NCBI GenBank assembly: GCA_965262595.1
Contig: OZ253548.1
Span: forward strand, 2,108,001-2,172,000
DNA length: 64,000 bases
Source: CATQHB01 sp965262595
Lineage (GTDB): Bacteria; Chloroflexota; Dehalococcoidia; Lucifugimonadales; UBA3495
Direction of reading: 5' to 3'
Shown here: piece after piece, positions 15,424 through 23,968 of the stretch
Position numbering within the stretch: position 1 is the stretch's first letter
How the letters are laid out: each line of letters starts with the position of its first letter
The notes under the pieces: model-generated
Database searches by the model: none
What the model saw: the letters and a program-made list of their open reading frames with translations, nothing else
Told to the model about the DNA's origin: nothing
Translations under genes and position numbers: made by a program

Positions 15424-16797
15424 TCAGGCGGCCCCGGCAGGCGGGGCGCAGGTCTCCACGAACCGCTGGGCCAAACCCGGAGCGCTGCCCAGATGGATGT
15501 GGATGTAGGAGGCCCAGACGCTGCCGAGGCGGAACCCTTCGGCCCGGTTTTCCTGATTTACCACCCGGTAAACCGACTGTTCCGGGTTGGGCTGCTCGGT
15601 CAATACCGACCAATGAAACTCGTGGCCCCTTACCCGTTGACCCCGCCGTAAAAGGGGTGTATCGGCGCAGGCCTCCACCTCTCGGTAACCCAGGGTCAGG
15701 CGGCTCTCCGACATTGACGAAACCACCGGCAGCACACCCACCATCGGATAATCCGTACCGGCCAGGTCGGAAAGGCTCTGACCCAGGTACATCAGGCCGC
15801 CACACTCGGCATAGAAGGGCGTCTCCCGGGCCAGCTCCCGGCGCAGCGATTCCAGCATTGGCCGGTTTTCCGCCAACTCCTGGGCAAACATCTCCGGAAA
15901 GCCGCCGCCGATGTAAACCCCGCCCACGCCCTCGGGCAAGGCGGCATCGGTCAGGGGGCTGAAGGGGACCAGTTCGGCGCCCCAGGCCTCCAGCAGGTCC
16001 AGGGAATCCTGGTAGTAAAAGCTGAAAGCCTTGTCCCGGGCAATGGCGATACGGGAGCGTCGAGGCTGGGGTTCTGCCGGATACGCTTCCGGGCTGCCCT
16101 CCGGGGGATTGGCGGAACCCGCCAGACGCAGTATGCCCTCCAGGTCGATGGTCTCTTCCACCTGAGCAATCAGGGCATCGTACCATTCCTGGACCACGGT
16201 GCCCTCCACCGTAGGAATCAGGCCCAAATGCCGCTCCGGTTGAGCAAACACCTCCCGGCGGGGCAGGTAGCCCAATACCGGCAGGCCGGTGGTGGCCTCA
16301 ATCTGCGGCTGGCAAAACTCCAGGTGGCGCGGCCCGCCGACTCCGTTGAGAATAACGCCGGCGATACGCAAATCGGGGTCAAACTGCTGATAGCCCAGCA
16401 CCTCGGCGGCCACGCTGCGGGCTACCTTGGCGGCATCGGCAACCAATATAACCGGAGCATCCAGCAGCTTGGCTAACTGAGCGGTAGAACCCTCCTCGGA
16501 CAGCCCGGAGTGGCCGTCATAAACGCCCATCACCCCTTCAACCACCGATACCCGTCCGTCGCCGCCGGCCCGCCGGAATAACTCGGTCACGGTGGGATGG
16601 GGCAGCAACCAGGTATCCAGATTGCGGGAGGGGACGCCGCAGGCCAGTTGATGGTAGGAGGGGTCAATGTAATCCGGTCCGGCCTTAAAGGGCTGCACCC
16701 GGTAGCCGCGGCGAGTCAGGGCGCCCATAATTCCGGTGGCGATGGTGGTCTTGCCCACGCCGCTGCGCACTCCGGCGATTACTATGGCGGCAGTCAT
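15424..16797 (-). CDS. cbiA: Cobyrinate a,c-diamide synthase CbiA/CobB
   Basis: A 457-residue amidotransferase with the N-terminal ATPase motif AGVRSGVGKTTIATG, FKAGPDYIDPSYH (the substrate loop of CbiA) and GVYIGGGFPE, plus the C-terminal glutaminase nucleophile C332 in AECGGLMYLG and a histidine in YIHIHLG. It amidates the a and c side chains of cobyrinic acid, the first amidation of the pathway. The ATG overlaps the stop of the upstream 133-residue gene by four bases (ATGA), so the two are translationally coupled. It is the second gene of the riboswitch-controlled operon. Confidence 0.96.
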   Translation of the reverse strand: MTAAIVIAGVRSGVGKTTIATGIMGALTRRGYRVQPFKAGPDYIDPSYHQLACGVPSRNLDTWLLPHPTVTELFRRAGGDGRVSVVEGVMGVYDGHSGLSEEGSTAQLAKLLDAPVILVADAAKVARSVAAEVLGYQQFDPDLRIAGVILNGVGGPRHLEFCQPQIEATTGLPVLGYLPRREVFAQPERHLGLIPTVEGTVVQEWYDALIAQVEETIDLEGILRLAGSANPPEGSPEAYPAEPQPRRSRIAIARDKAFSFYYQDSLDLLEAWGAELVPFSPLTDAALPEGVGGVYIGGGFPEMFAQELAENRPMLESLRRELARETPFYAECGGLMYLGQSLSDLAGTDYPMVGVLPVVSSMSESRLTLGYREVEACADTPLLRRGQRVRGHEFHWSVLTEQPNPEQSVYRVVNQENRAEGFRLGSVWASYIHIHLGSAPGLAQRFVETCAPPAGAA

Positions 16798-17195
16798 ATC
16801 GCCTCAATTTTGAATGTGGCGCCATATTTTTCCAACAGGCCCATAAACAGGTCGTGGCGCGGCTGATTGGTATCCTCGTCCTCCGACTTGCGGAGATAGA
16901 TCCGCAGCACCGGGTCCCGGTTTTCGTCCATAAACCAGACCGAGTAGCTGGGCAGCCCGTCATCGTTGGTCCGGTGCAGAAGCCGAACCTCCTGTACCCG
17001 GTCCAGGTACACATGAATATGGGTGCCGCCCTCCGCCATAAAGGTCACGATGTCGCCCGGCTCGCTAAACCGCAGGTCGTCCAGCATCATATAAATTTCG
17101 CTGGTCGCCGCCGTGTTGGACAGCATCAACACCACTTCGTTAAAACCGATCTGGTCAAAGCCCTGTTGGCATTCATCCAGGATTTGACGTAGCAT
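16794..17195 (-). CDS. Unknown protein, first gene of the B12 operon
   Basis: A 133-residue soluble protein that I cannot name with certainty. It contains alternating beta strands (GDIVTFMAEGGTHIHVYLDRV, then SYSVWFMDENRDPVLRIYLRK), loosely like the strands of HutX/ChuX heme-utilisation proteins, whose fold binds tetrapyrroles. GGAGGT five bases before the ATG supports the start. It is the first coding gene after the cobalamin riboswitch and terminator and overlaps cbiA by four bases, which suggests a corrinoid or cobalt-linked role. Both the HutX resemblance and the role are inference. Confidence 0.7.
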   Translation of the reverse strand: MLRQILDECQQGFDQIGFNEVVLMLSNTAATSEIYMMLDDLRFSEPGDIVTFMAEGGTHIHVYLDRVQEVRLLHRTNDDGLPSYSVWFMDENRDPVLRIYLRKSEDEDTNQPRHDLFMGLLEKYGATFKIEAI

Positions 17196-17529
17196 TCTTT
17201 ACCTCCGTCTCTCTCCCATTGCCGGCTGCCGTCTATTATGCGGTTTACCGCCGGGGAATGCCACTACTACCAAAATACCGGCAAACTACTACCAGACTAC
17301 CGGCAAACTACCGGGGCCGGGACTACTTTTGGTTCTGAAAGCGCCGATGGCCCGGATAGACCGCAAAGAAAGATGACCGGATGGGCCGACCACGACGCAG
17401 CGAACTGAGTCGTCCGACTATGCCGGGGAGGAGGTCCCGCATAGTCGGGGAAGTAAGCATCACCCGATCGTCTCTCCTTTGAAATAAGGCCAATGACCCA
17501 GCCATTGGACCAGAGATAATCGCCGGACA
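17196..17529 (-). other. Leader between riboswitch terminator and first B12 gene
   Basis: About 330 bases of untranslated leader on the minus strand. I see no convincing coding frame in it; short frames on both strands have no ribosome site or recognisable content. It includes the GGAGGT site of the 133-residue gene near its right-to-left end. Confidence 0.6.
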
Positions 17530-17560
17530 ACAAAAAAGCCTGACCTTCCTGGTCAGGCTA
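17530..17560 (-). terminator. Intrinsic terminator of the riboswitch
   Basis: A perfect 9-bp stem (17537-17545 with 17551-17559) with a 5-base loop, followed on the minus strand by six T residues (complement of the A run at 17532-17537). It lies about 55 bases downstream of the B12-box end of the riboswitch and before the first gene of the operon, so vitamin-bound riboswitch would favour premature termination here. Confidence 0.85.
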
Positions 17561-17614
17561 AACAGTCTAAAAACTCATACACCTTTCCGCGAAGCGTATC
17601 CATTATTACAACCC

Positions 17615-17803
17615 TAAAGGCAGGTCTCCTGGCTTCTGGCTGTTAGCGAACTTCCCGGCCTTCCCGACCCAATTAGGTTGGGTCAGTGACTTCCGGTGGT
17701 GCGGATTGGAGAAGTTCTCGCCAGTCACAGTGGCGCGACCACGCCGGATTTACACCGGCTTCCCTTTTCAGCCCCGGTATGTTGGGGCCACCTTCGGGCC
17801 ATA
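17615..17803 (-). promoter_or_regulatory. Cobalamin (AdoCbl) riboswitch
   Basis: On the minus strand the element contains GAAGCCGGTG and AATCCGGC, then GCGCCACTGTGA (complement of 17725-17762) and ends with the B12 box GCCAGGAGACCTGCC (complement of 17619-17633). These conserved blocks in this order define the cobalamin riboswitch class. It lies upstream of the leftward B12 operon and is followed by an intrinsic terminator, indicating repression of the whole operon by adenosylcobalamin through transcription termination. The 5' boundary is approximate. Confidence 0.95.
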
Positions 17804-18016
17804 TTAAGTTGTTAAGCGGCGGAGTACCGGGAGGATTCCTCCCCGGCAGTATCGCCAGTGCGGCGGAGTATATACCGGGTTAAGGCCGGGCGTCAAGGGC
17901 GCTGATGGAGAACCAGTATCTTTCGAGAGCCACGGCATTTGCTCATTGACACCTACTTGTCAGCTATGTACGGTAGGAGCAGGTCAAATAATAACTCACC
18001 CTAAAGGAGGCCCCCC

Positions 18017-18403
18017 ATGCCCAAATATACCTACGACCACATTCACCTGCGCACCCGTCAGCCCAGGGAGATGGCCCAGTATTTTGAGAAGATGTTCGAC
18101 GCCAAGATTATTGACTCGGTGCAGTCGGACGGGGTCTCTCGCACCGACCTGGACATTGACGGCCTGATGCTATTTATTGCTCCCGTGCCGGCCGACGCCG
18201 ATATCCAGTCCAACCCCACCGAACCGCACCTGGGCCTGGACCATTTCGGCTTCCGCGTGGATAACGTGGATGAGACGGTGGCCGAACTAAAGGGCCGCGG
18301 CGCCGAAATCGTCCGGGAGCCGGTTACCATCCGCCCCGGAGTGAGAATCGCCTTCGTCCGCGCCCCGGACGATGTCCGGATTGAGCTGCTGCAACGGGAC
18401 TAG
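18017..18403 (+). CDS. VOC (glyoxalase/bleomycin-resistance) family protein
   Basis: A 128-residue protein with the two beta-alpha-beta-beta-beta halves of the vicinal-oxygen-chelate fold: a starting TYDHIHLRTRQPREMAQYF and a second half LGLDHFGFRVDNVDETV ending in VRIELLQRD. Candidate metal ligands are H9 or H11, H75 and E124. An AAAGGAGG ribosome site precedes the ATG. It is a single gene pointing away from the riboswitch. The reaction (lyase, dioxygenase or epimerase) cannot be told from sequence alone. Confidence 0.85.
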   Translation: MPKYTYDHIHLRTRQPREMAQYFEKMFDAKIIDSVQSDGVSRTDLDIDGLMLFIAPVPADADIQSNPTEPHLGLDHFGFRVDNVDETVAELKGRGAEIVREPVTIRPGVRIAFVRAPDDVRIELLQRD

Positions 18404-18532
18404 GCGGAACAAGAAAGGACAAGCAGGGACAAGACGATACCAGGGCCGCGCTCTTTCCCATTGGCCCTCAGCCGGTGAGACTGGTGAGACTATCGTTGCG
18501 TTCGCTGCCTGTTTGGCCCGGATGGTGGAGAC

Positions 18533-18563
18533 GCTGGCGTTTGATGACTTATTCAGAGTCTTC
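18533..18563. mobile_element. IS5-like MITE, truncated copy (right end only)
   Basis: The stretch GGCGTTTGATGACTTATTCA followed by GAGTCTTCC matches the right end of the MITE copies at 8906 (reverse orientation) and 14446. No left end is visible. It lies in the 205-base gap between the VOC gene and the binding-protein gene, where nothing else is recognised. Confidence 0.6.
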
Positions 18564-18608
18564 CCAGCCACCGACACCCAGAGGATATATAGCGGGCGCA
18601 GCGAATAT

Positions 18609-19907
18609 TCAGACCGGCCAGGGATAGACCAAGCCGGCGCGGCGCTGCTCCGGCGGCCAGATTATGGCCTTGCGCCCCTGCTGCCATTGGACTATTACCC
18701 CCGAGCGGCCTACCTGCCGCCCGCTATCCGGGTCAATCTGAAACCGGCCGTAAAAGGTGGTAAAGTCCAGGCCGGCGGCGGCTTCCCACAGGGCCGTATC
18801 ATCCAGCGTCCCCGCCGCCGCAACGCACCGCTGCGTCACCAACCCGGCAGCGTAGGCCTGCACCATCGGGTAGTCAACGGCCAAGTCTCCGGTCAAGTCT
18901 CCGGCAGCTTGGCTCGCCCGTTGCAGGGATGCCATTACCTGCGCCGCCGCCGGGCCATAAAGGGCAACAACCGGGCTGGCGGGGATTCCGCCAGCCCCGC
19001 CAGCCCCGCCATTCCCTCTTTCCTTCCGACCCTTCCTCGGTTCGCTATTCAATTCGTCATTAAGGTCGTCGCCCGGTTCCCACTGGCTGGGGCCGATAAA
19101 TCCCGCCGCATTGTCCCCCAGGGCGTCCCGGAACTGCCGGATCGGAGCGGCTACCACCGCTACCGCTCCCAATATTCCCAATGTTCCCCTCACCCCTAAC
19201 TCGCCGGCAGTTGCCCCAGCCGTCCGGCGCCGGGCCAATTGGCGGGCAAAGGCCAGGTCGTGCCGGATGCGGCCAACCGCCAGAAGCAGATCGGGCTTGA
19301 CTTGGGCCACGGCATCCAGAACGTGGGAAAAATCGGTGGTATCCGGGGGAAATTCGTGGTGCAGGGTTTGCTCAAAGCCCAGGGCAACGGCCCGGCGCGC
19401 CATTCCGTCGCTGACCTGCCGCGGAAAGGCGCCAACGGCGCAGCGGACGATGGCAAAAGTCCGGGCGCCGGGGGCGGCCGCGCGCACCAGGTCGGGCAGC
19501 GCGGCCAGATACTCGCCGGCCGGGGTGAGAATGTCCACAACCCGGCCCGGCCCAGTCCGTTGGATATTATCCGAGGCCCCCCCGTGGTTCCAGAGCAAAC
19601 GGTTGTGTTCCGCGGCAACCGCAGCGGCGGCCTGGGCCAAACCGCTGGAATAGGGGCCGAACAGCAGGTCAACCCGGTCGTCCAGAATCAACCGCCGGGT
19701 CGCCCGGCGCGTTCCGTCGGCAAGGCTGGCATCGTCATAGCAAACCACCGAAACCGGGAGCGGCCCCGGGCGGTCCGCCACCGTCAGCCCACCGGCCCGG
19801 TTTACGTCCTCCGCCCAGGCGCGAATGCCGGCCAGGGCCTGCCGACCTTGGGTCTGAAACTGGCCGGAAAGAGAGGCGGATATTCCAACCTTGATGGCAG
19901 CAGACAA
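18609..19907 (-). CDS. Periplasmic-binding-protein-like receptor (Leu/Ile/Val type), no signal peptide
   Basis: A 432-residue protein with the start IKVGISASLSGQFQTQGRQALAGIRAW, GGLTVADRP and DDRVDLLFGPYSSGLA, characteristic of type I periplasmic binding proteins of branched-chain amino acid transporters. It starts MSAAIKVG and has no signal peptide or lipobox, and no ABC permease or ATPase genes are nearby. That pattern recalls AmiC-like cytoplasmic sensors. A Gly-rich insertion (around residues 290-310, GNGGAGGAGG) is encoded by a short tandem repeat. It follows the FIST-domain gene by 93 bases on the same strand, so the pair may form a small-molecule sensing unit; this is inference. Confidence 0.8.
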   Translation of the reverse strand: MSAAIKVGISASLSGQFQTQGRQALAGIRAWAEDVNRAGGLTVADRPGPLPVSVVCYDDASLADGTRRATRRLILDDRVDLLFGPYSSGLAQAAAAVAAEHNRLLWNHGGASDNIQRTGPGRVVDILTPAGEYLAALPDLVRAAAPGARTFAIVRCAVGAFPRQVSDGMARRAVALGFEQTLHHEFPPDTTDFSHVLDAVAQVKPDLLLAVGRIRHDLAFARQLARRRTAGATAGELGVRGTLGILGAVAVVAAPIRQFRDALGDNAAGFIGPSQWEPGDDLNDELNSEPRKGRKERGNGGAGGAGGIPASPVVALYGPAAAQVMASLQRASQAAGDLTGDLAVDYPMVQAYAAGLVTQRCVAAAGTLDDTALWEAAAGLDFTTFYGRFQIDPDSGRQVGRSGVIVQWQQGRKAIIWPPEQRRAGLVYPWPV

Positions 19908-20000
19908 ATCTACTCCCTTGCTCCTCTTCCCGCTCCGTGCCGCTTATCCGCTGCCCGGATAAGCGGAGTTATTCCGTCCGGTCCGTCTCTCGGACTTCGG

Positions 20001-21185
20001 TCAGGCCTTGGGCCGGAAGATGCCGAAGGAACTGGTATAGCCGTGCAGGAAGGTTACGCCGCTGACCGGGCCGATTTCGCCGTTGCAGAAGAAGCCGCCC
20101 AAGGGCACCGGTCCCAGCTTATCCCGGAAGATGTCGGTATCGTGATTGGGCCGCCCGTACAGGTATTGTCCCCGGCCCAGGCAGGAAAAGAGCAACGCCC
20201 CCTGAACCTGGTTCTCCCGGTTATCGGCGGCGTAGCGTTCCAAAACCGCCGTCAAATCCTGGGCCGAAGTTTCGGCGTCCCGCAGGTGAAACTGCACCAA
20301 CTGGCCCTCCTTGAGCATCTCTCCGATTGCCAGAGTGCCGCTGCGGTCGTCCATTCCCATCACGTTGCGGATCAGAAAGTCTCCCTGCTGCGGCTCGTCA
20401 ATAAACTCGTCCATCACCACGCCGAGGAACAGGGAGTTTCGCATCAATCCCTGGTCCCGCTCGTTCAGGGTGGGAAAGAGGCCGCGCAGCACGTTAAGGG
20501 GGGCTTCCCCGTCCAAGCCCTCCAGCAGGTTGCGGCGGCTTTGGGTAATGCGCATCGGCTTACCGATGGGGCGGCAGCCCTGAGCCACCACCGTATCTAC
20601 GGTGATGTTGCCGTGCAGCGACACGCCAATCGCCCCGGAGTGGAGTACCCGCTCACCGAGGAACAGGGCGTTGCCTCCCTGCTGTTGGGCGCCGCTGGCC
20701 AAACCGCCGATTTTCGCCGCCGCAGTGAAGGCGAAGTCCAGCCCCAACAGCAGGTTCGGCACTTGGAAGGAATAGGGGTCGGACAGGATCAGGAAATGCG
20801 GGGCCTCGGCGGCGCTAACCTGCATCAGCGTCTCCCAGGCCTGGGGACCGGCATCCAGGTCGGGCAGCCGGTCGTCCTCCAGGTGAAAGTCCACCAAGGT
20901 CACGTCGGGCAGGCTGGCGGCGGTGATGGACAGGGCCGGGCGCTGCTCCACTTCCTGGCCGTTGCCAATAATGCCGCCACCGGAGCAGCCCAAAACCAGC
21001 GGTGAGTCCAACTGCTCCCGGATCAGCCCGGGAACGGCATCATATTCGTCCTGGTAATGAGCGGATGCAAATACTACCGCCAAATCCGGCGATACCTCGC
21101 CAAGCTGCTGCCGCAATTCGGCGACACATTCGGCGACGGCGAGTTCCAGGGGCGTTTTTTCCGAGAGCGCAGAGGCCCACTTCAT
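20001..21185 (-). CDS. FIST N/C domain sensory protein
   Basis: A 394-residue protein with the FIST N domain (SPDLAVVFASAHYQDEY, LVLGCSGGGIIGNGQEVE) and FIST C domain (LMRNSLFLGVVMDEF, FLIRNVMGMD, GALLFSCLGRG, and the closing GFFCNGEIGPV with TFLHGYTSSFGIF). FIST domains are thought to bind small ligands such as amino acids in signal transduction. There is no output domain and no membrane segment, so it would act in the cytoplasm. The ATG at 21185 is chosen over an upstream TTG because it follows GAGAGG at normal spacing. It is upstream of, and probably co-transcribed with, the signal-less binding-protein gene. Confidence 0.9.
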   Translation of the reverse strand: MKWASALSEKTPLELAVAECVAELRQQLGEVSPDLAVVFASAHYQDEYDAVPGLIREQLDSPLVLGCSGGGIIGNGQEVEQRPALSITAASLPDVTLVDFHLEDDRLPDLDAGPQAWETLMQVSAAEAPHFLILSDPYSFQVPNLLLGLDFAFTAAAKIGGLASGAQQQGGNALFLGERVLHSGAIGVSLHGNITVDTVVAQGCRPIGKPMRITQSRRNLLEGLDGEAPLNVLRGLFPTLNERDQGLMRNSLFLGVVMDEFIDEPQQGDFLIRNVMGMDDRSGTLAIGEMLKEGQLVQFHLRDAETSAQDLTAVLERYAADNRENQVQGALLFSCLGRGQYLYGRPNHDTDIFRDKLGPVPLGGFFCNGEIGPVSGVTFLHGYTSSFGIFRPKA

Positions 21186-21592
21186 CCTGACACCTCTCAA
21201 TAAGTTACATTAAACGCTGCGTTGTTCCAGGCGCCCCGGATCTTTTGGACCTTCCGGACCTTCCGGACCTGGCGTCCGCGTTTTAGTAACGTTTTAGGGT
21301 TCGTCCCAGTATATCAACCTTTAGCCTGCATCGGGAACTTCAGCCTTTGCCGCGAGCCGGGCAATCGCATTCAGGCGACCAAAATCCCCGGTAATTGTCT
21401 TTCCGCAGAAATCCGGAATCCACAGAATCCTCGGCATTGGCAAACTCTCCGGTGGTCACGCTGTCCGCATTCCGGCGGGCGCCGGAAAAACGGCAGCGGG
21501 TCCGCAATCAAAAGGGCCAATCCGAGGCGTAGAGTTCCAAATGCAAATGCAATTGCCCTGGCTTCTCTGCCCGTTCGTACCCGCCTCAGGCC
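21186..21592. other. Intergenic region with dispersed repeat fragments
   Basis: No gene is recognised. It contains short CCGGACCTT repeats near 21240-21270 and, around 21505-21545, a segment (AAAAGGGCCAAT, then GAGTTCCAA) that recurs at 25149-25182, so part of it is a dispersed repeat family. Confidence 0.6.
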
Positions 21593-22786
21593 TCAGGATG
21601 GTGTCGTGGGCCGGCCCGGCGCAGACCGACTCAATTGGTCGAGCAGAGCCTTGCTCCGCACAATTGCCGGGGTGGGGGAAGGATCGATTCCCTGAAGCAG
21701 GGCCAGGTAGTAGCTGACGTAATCCCCCAGCATAATCATACTCAACAGTTGAGCCAGCGGCGGGCCGTCGATGCCCGGCAATACCCGGTGGTCGATATTC
21801 CCCCACCGCAGCATCTCGGCCAGCGTCCGGTAGCGCGCCTTAAGCTCCGCGCTGGCGCTAACCGGATCCAGCACCAGGGCCATTACCTCCTTGCCGACCC
21901 GAGAGGTGCCTCCATAGGCTTCCACCGAGTTATGGAGGGACTCGGGGATGGTTTCATAAAAGGCCCAGACTTTGGCATTCTCGTTAAACTGCGCCTTCCA
22001 GCGGCAGGCCACGCCGGAAAAGATACCGCCCCCGTACACCACCACCAGCTTGTCCAGCAGTTCCCGGGCCAGCATTTTGGCCGGGTTTTCCGGAGTAGGC
22101 GCCGCTTCGCCGATCAAAGATAACTGCCGGTCCAGAGCCTTAATCGCAGCCTGTACCTCGGCCTCGCCGACGCTCACCAGCCCCAGGCGGCTGAGGAGGC
22201 CCAGCAGCAGCAGCAGGTTATAGCCGATGGCGCTGCGCGGCTCGCCGGGGGCATCCACCATCAAGACCGGAATATTGTGGCTCCTGGCCTCTTTAGCCAG
22301 CATTCCGCCGCCGGTAACCGCCAACACCTGGGCACCGGCGCTGACCGCCTGCCGGAACAGGGAGCGGGATTCCTCGGTGTTGCCGGAGTAACTGCAACCG
22401 ATAAACAGGCTGCGCCGGTCCAGGGCAAAGGGCAGTTGAAAGTTGCGCACCACCAAAACCGGAACGGTTGGCTTTAAGGAAGCCAGGTCGGCTACCAGGT
22501 CACCGGCAATGGCCGACCCGCCCATGCCGCCGATAACCACCTGGTCAAAGTCGCCGAGCCGACCGGAAGCCGACCGGTTCGATGCTTCCGTCCAGGCCGA
22601 TGCTTCCGTCCAGGCCGGCCAGTCCGACCAGTCAAAAGATTGGGAATGTGTCCAGGCCGCCTGACACTGCCGGGGCAGGGCGCGCAGTCTTGCCCCCAGG
22701 CCGGAAGGGTCAAGGGCAGCGTAAGCCTCCGGGCCGTCGTCCAGCCCAATCAAACCCAGGCCCGGGCGCTGCGGGTTAATCGTCAT
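21593..22786 (-). CDS. Bifunctional phosphoglucose/phosphomannose isomerase
   Basis: A 397-residue SIS-domain protein. The first SIS domain has VVIGGMGGSAIAGDLV and the sugar-phosphate loop CSYSGNTEESR; the later half has KMLARELLDKLVVVYGG, WKAQFNENAKVWAF and PESLHNSVEAY, characteristic of the bifunctional PGI/PMI family. It interconverts fructose 6-phosphate with glucose 6-phosphate and mannose 6-phosphate. Residues about 60-75 contain a repeated WTEAS unit encoded by an 18-base duplication, an insertion in the N-terminal region. It is a single leftward gene. Confidence 0.92.
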   Translation of the reverse strand: MTINPQRPGLGLIGLDDGPEAYAALDPSGLGARLRALPRQCQAAWTHSQSFDWSDWPAWTEASAWTEASNRSASGRLGDFDQVVIGGMGGSAIAGDLVADLASLKPTVPVLVVRNFQLPFALDRRSLFIGCSYSGNTEESRSLFRQAVSAGAQVLAVTGGGMLAKEARSHNIPVLMVDAPGEPRSAIGYNLLLLLGLLSRLGLVSVGEAEVQAAIKALDRQLSLIGEAAPTPENPAKMLARELLDKLVVVYGGGIFSGVACRWKAQFNENAKVWAFYETIPESLHNSVEAYGGTSRVGKEVMALVLDPVSASAELKARYRTLAEMLRWGNIDHRVLPGIDGPPLAQLLSMIMLGDYVSYYLALLQGIDPSPTPAIVRSKALLDQLSRSAPGRPTTPS

Positions 22787-23445
22787 ACTTCATCGCTAAT
22801 GAATATCAGAGGTCGTCAAAATAGTCATCGCCCCCTGGCAGGGTCGGGTATCCGCCCGCCCTACCCGGCCCTCCGGTTTGTCTTGATTTTCGAATATTAG
22901 GCTATCGGGGTTCACCGACATAATAAAGTCAAAAAGCGGGCTGCTTTTGTCAATCGCCCGGTTTTGCCGCAGGTTCCCCTGGCGGAAGTAAGGCATCGGT
23001 GCAAAAACCGGGCTTGCATTATTCGGCTTATTACCTTGCCAGTCTAACATACCGGCGTCCGGCGACAAGGTCTTTCAATAGCCGGCCGCTCCTGCTTTGG
23101 CCCGCTCACCCAAAGCTTGCCGAAGGTACGGTACATACCTCCGCTCAGCCTGAGCTGGCCGAAGGACGGCCTCGCCATGAACGGGTTTCCAGGGACAATT
23201 GAAAGTCCCGGCGTCCGCCGGTAAGCCGGTTGGCTTCAGACTAGTCCGTGTTTTACGTTTATGTTATGGTAAGGCCCGGAGTATTCCTACAAGCACGACG
23301 TTCTATTGGTGAACCGCCAACCGGCATGACCCTTTCGTTTTCGCCTTCGCCAATGGGGCCCTGGGGATAGTTATACTCTTACCGATATTCATCCGGCCTT
23401 CAATTGAGGTATTGAAGCAACGCAAGGAGACAGGAGGAAACGAAG
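22787..23445. other. Intergenic region with a dispersed palindromic repeat
   Basis: No convincing gene. Around 23100-23180 it contains a segment with CTCAGCCTGAGCTGGCCGAA GGACGG, related to segments at 24925-24960 and 45110-45150, so it holds one copy of a dispersed palindrome-like family. The right end carries the upstream region of the FKBP gene, with a GGAGG site at about 23433. Confidence 0.55.
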
Positions 23446-23874
23446 ATGACTCAGGCGCAACCGGGCAACACCGTTAGGGTTCACTACACCGGCCGGCTGG
23501 ACGACGGCAGTGTGTTCGATTCCTCCGAAGGTGGGGAACCCCTGGAGTTTACCATTGGACAGGGTCAGATGATCCCGGGGTTTGAGCAGGGGGTAGTCGG
23601 CATGGAACTGGGCGAGTCACGGACGGTCGTCATCGCCGCCGACCAGGCCTATGGCGTCTATCAACCCCAGGGAGTAATTGAGGTTGACCGGTCGGAAATT
23701 CCCCCGACTATTCAACTGGAAGTAGGTCTGCAATTGCAGGCTACCGGCCCCGACGGCCGCCCGGCGCAGCTCACGGTTATTGAGCTGTCCGAGGATAAGG
23801 TAAAGATGGACGGCAATCACCCCCTGGCCGGCAAAGACCTGACTTTTGAGATAGAAGTGGTCGGAATTAGATAG
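23446..23874 (+). CDS. FKBP-type peptidyl-prolyl isomerase (SlyD-like)
   Basis: A 142-residue protein with VRVHYTGRLDDGSVFDSS, FTIGQGQMIPGFEQGVVGM and GESRTVVI, the FKBP core, with an inserted flap domain and the closing NHPLAGKDLTFEIEVVG typical of SlyD-like proteins. It catalyses proline cis-trans isomerisation and chaperones folding. No His-rich metal-binding tail is present, unlike E. coli SlyD. AGGAGG lies about seven bases before the ATG. It is probably cytoplasmic, as no signal peptide is seen. Confidence 0.95.
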   Translation: MTQAQPGNTVRVHYTGRLDDGSVFDSSEGGEPLEFTIGQGQMIPGFEQGVVGMELGESRTVVIAADQAYGVYQPQGVIEVDRSEIPPTIQLEVGLQLQATGPDGRPAQLTVIELSEDKVKMDGNHPLAGKDLTFEIEVVGIR

Positions 23875-23968
23875 GGCCGGACGCCAACCGGCCCGGCCGA
23901 TGCCCTCACTCTGACCATATCCCGACTTTAACTATATCCCGATAAATAACCCGCAAAGGAGCTGACCG

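Noticed and set aside
17297..17533. Leader peptide-like frames in the riboswitch leader
   Set aside because: No ribosome site, overlapping frames, and the terminator hairpin explains part of the sequence.
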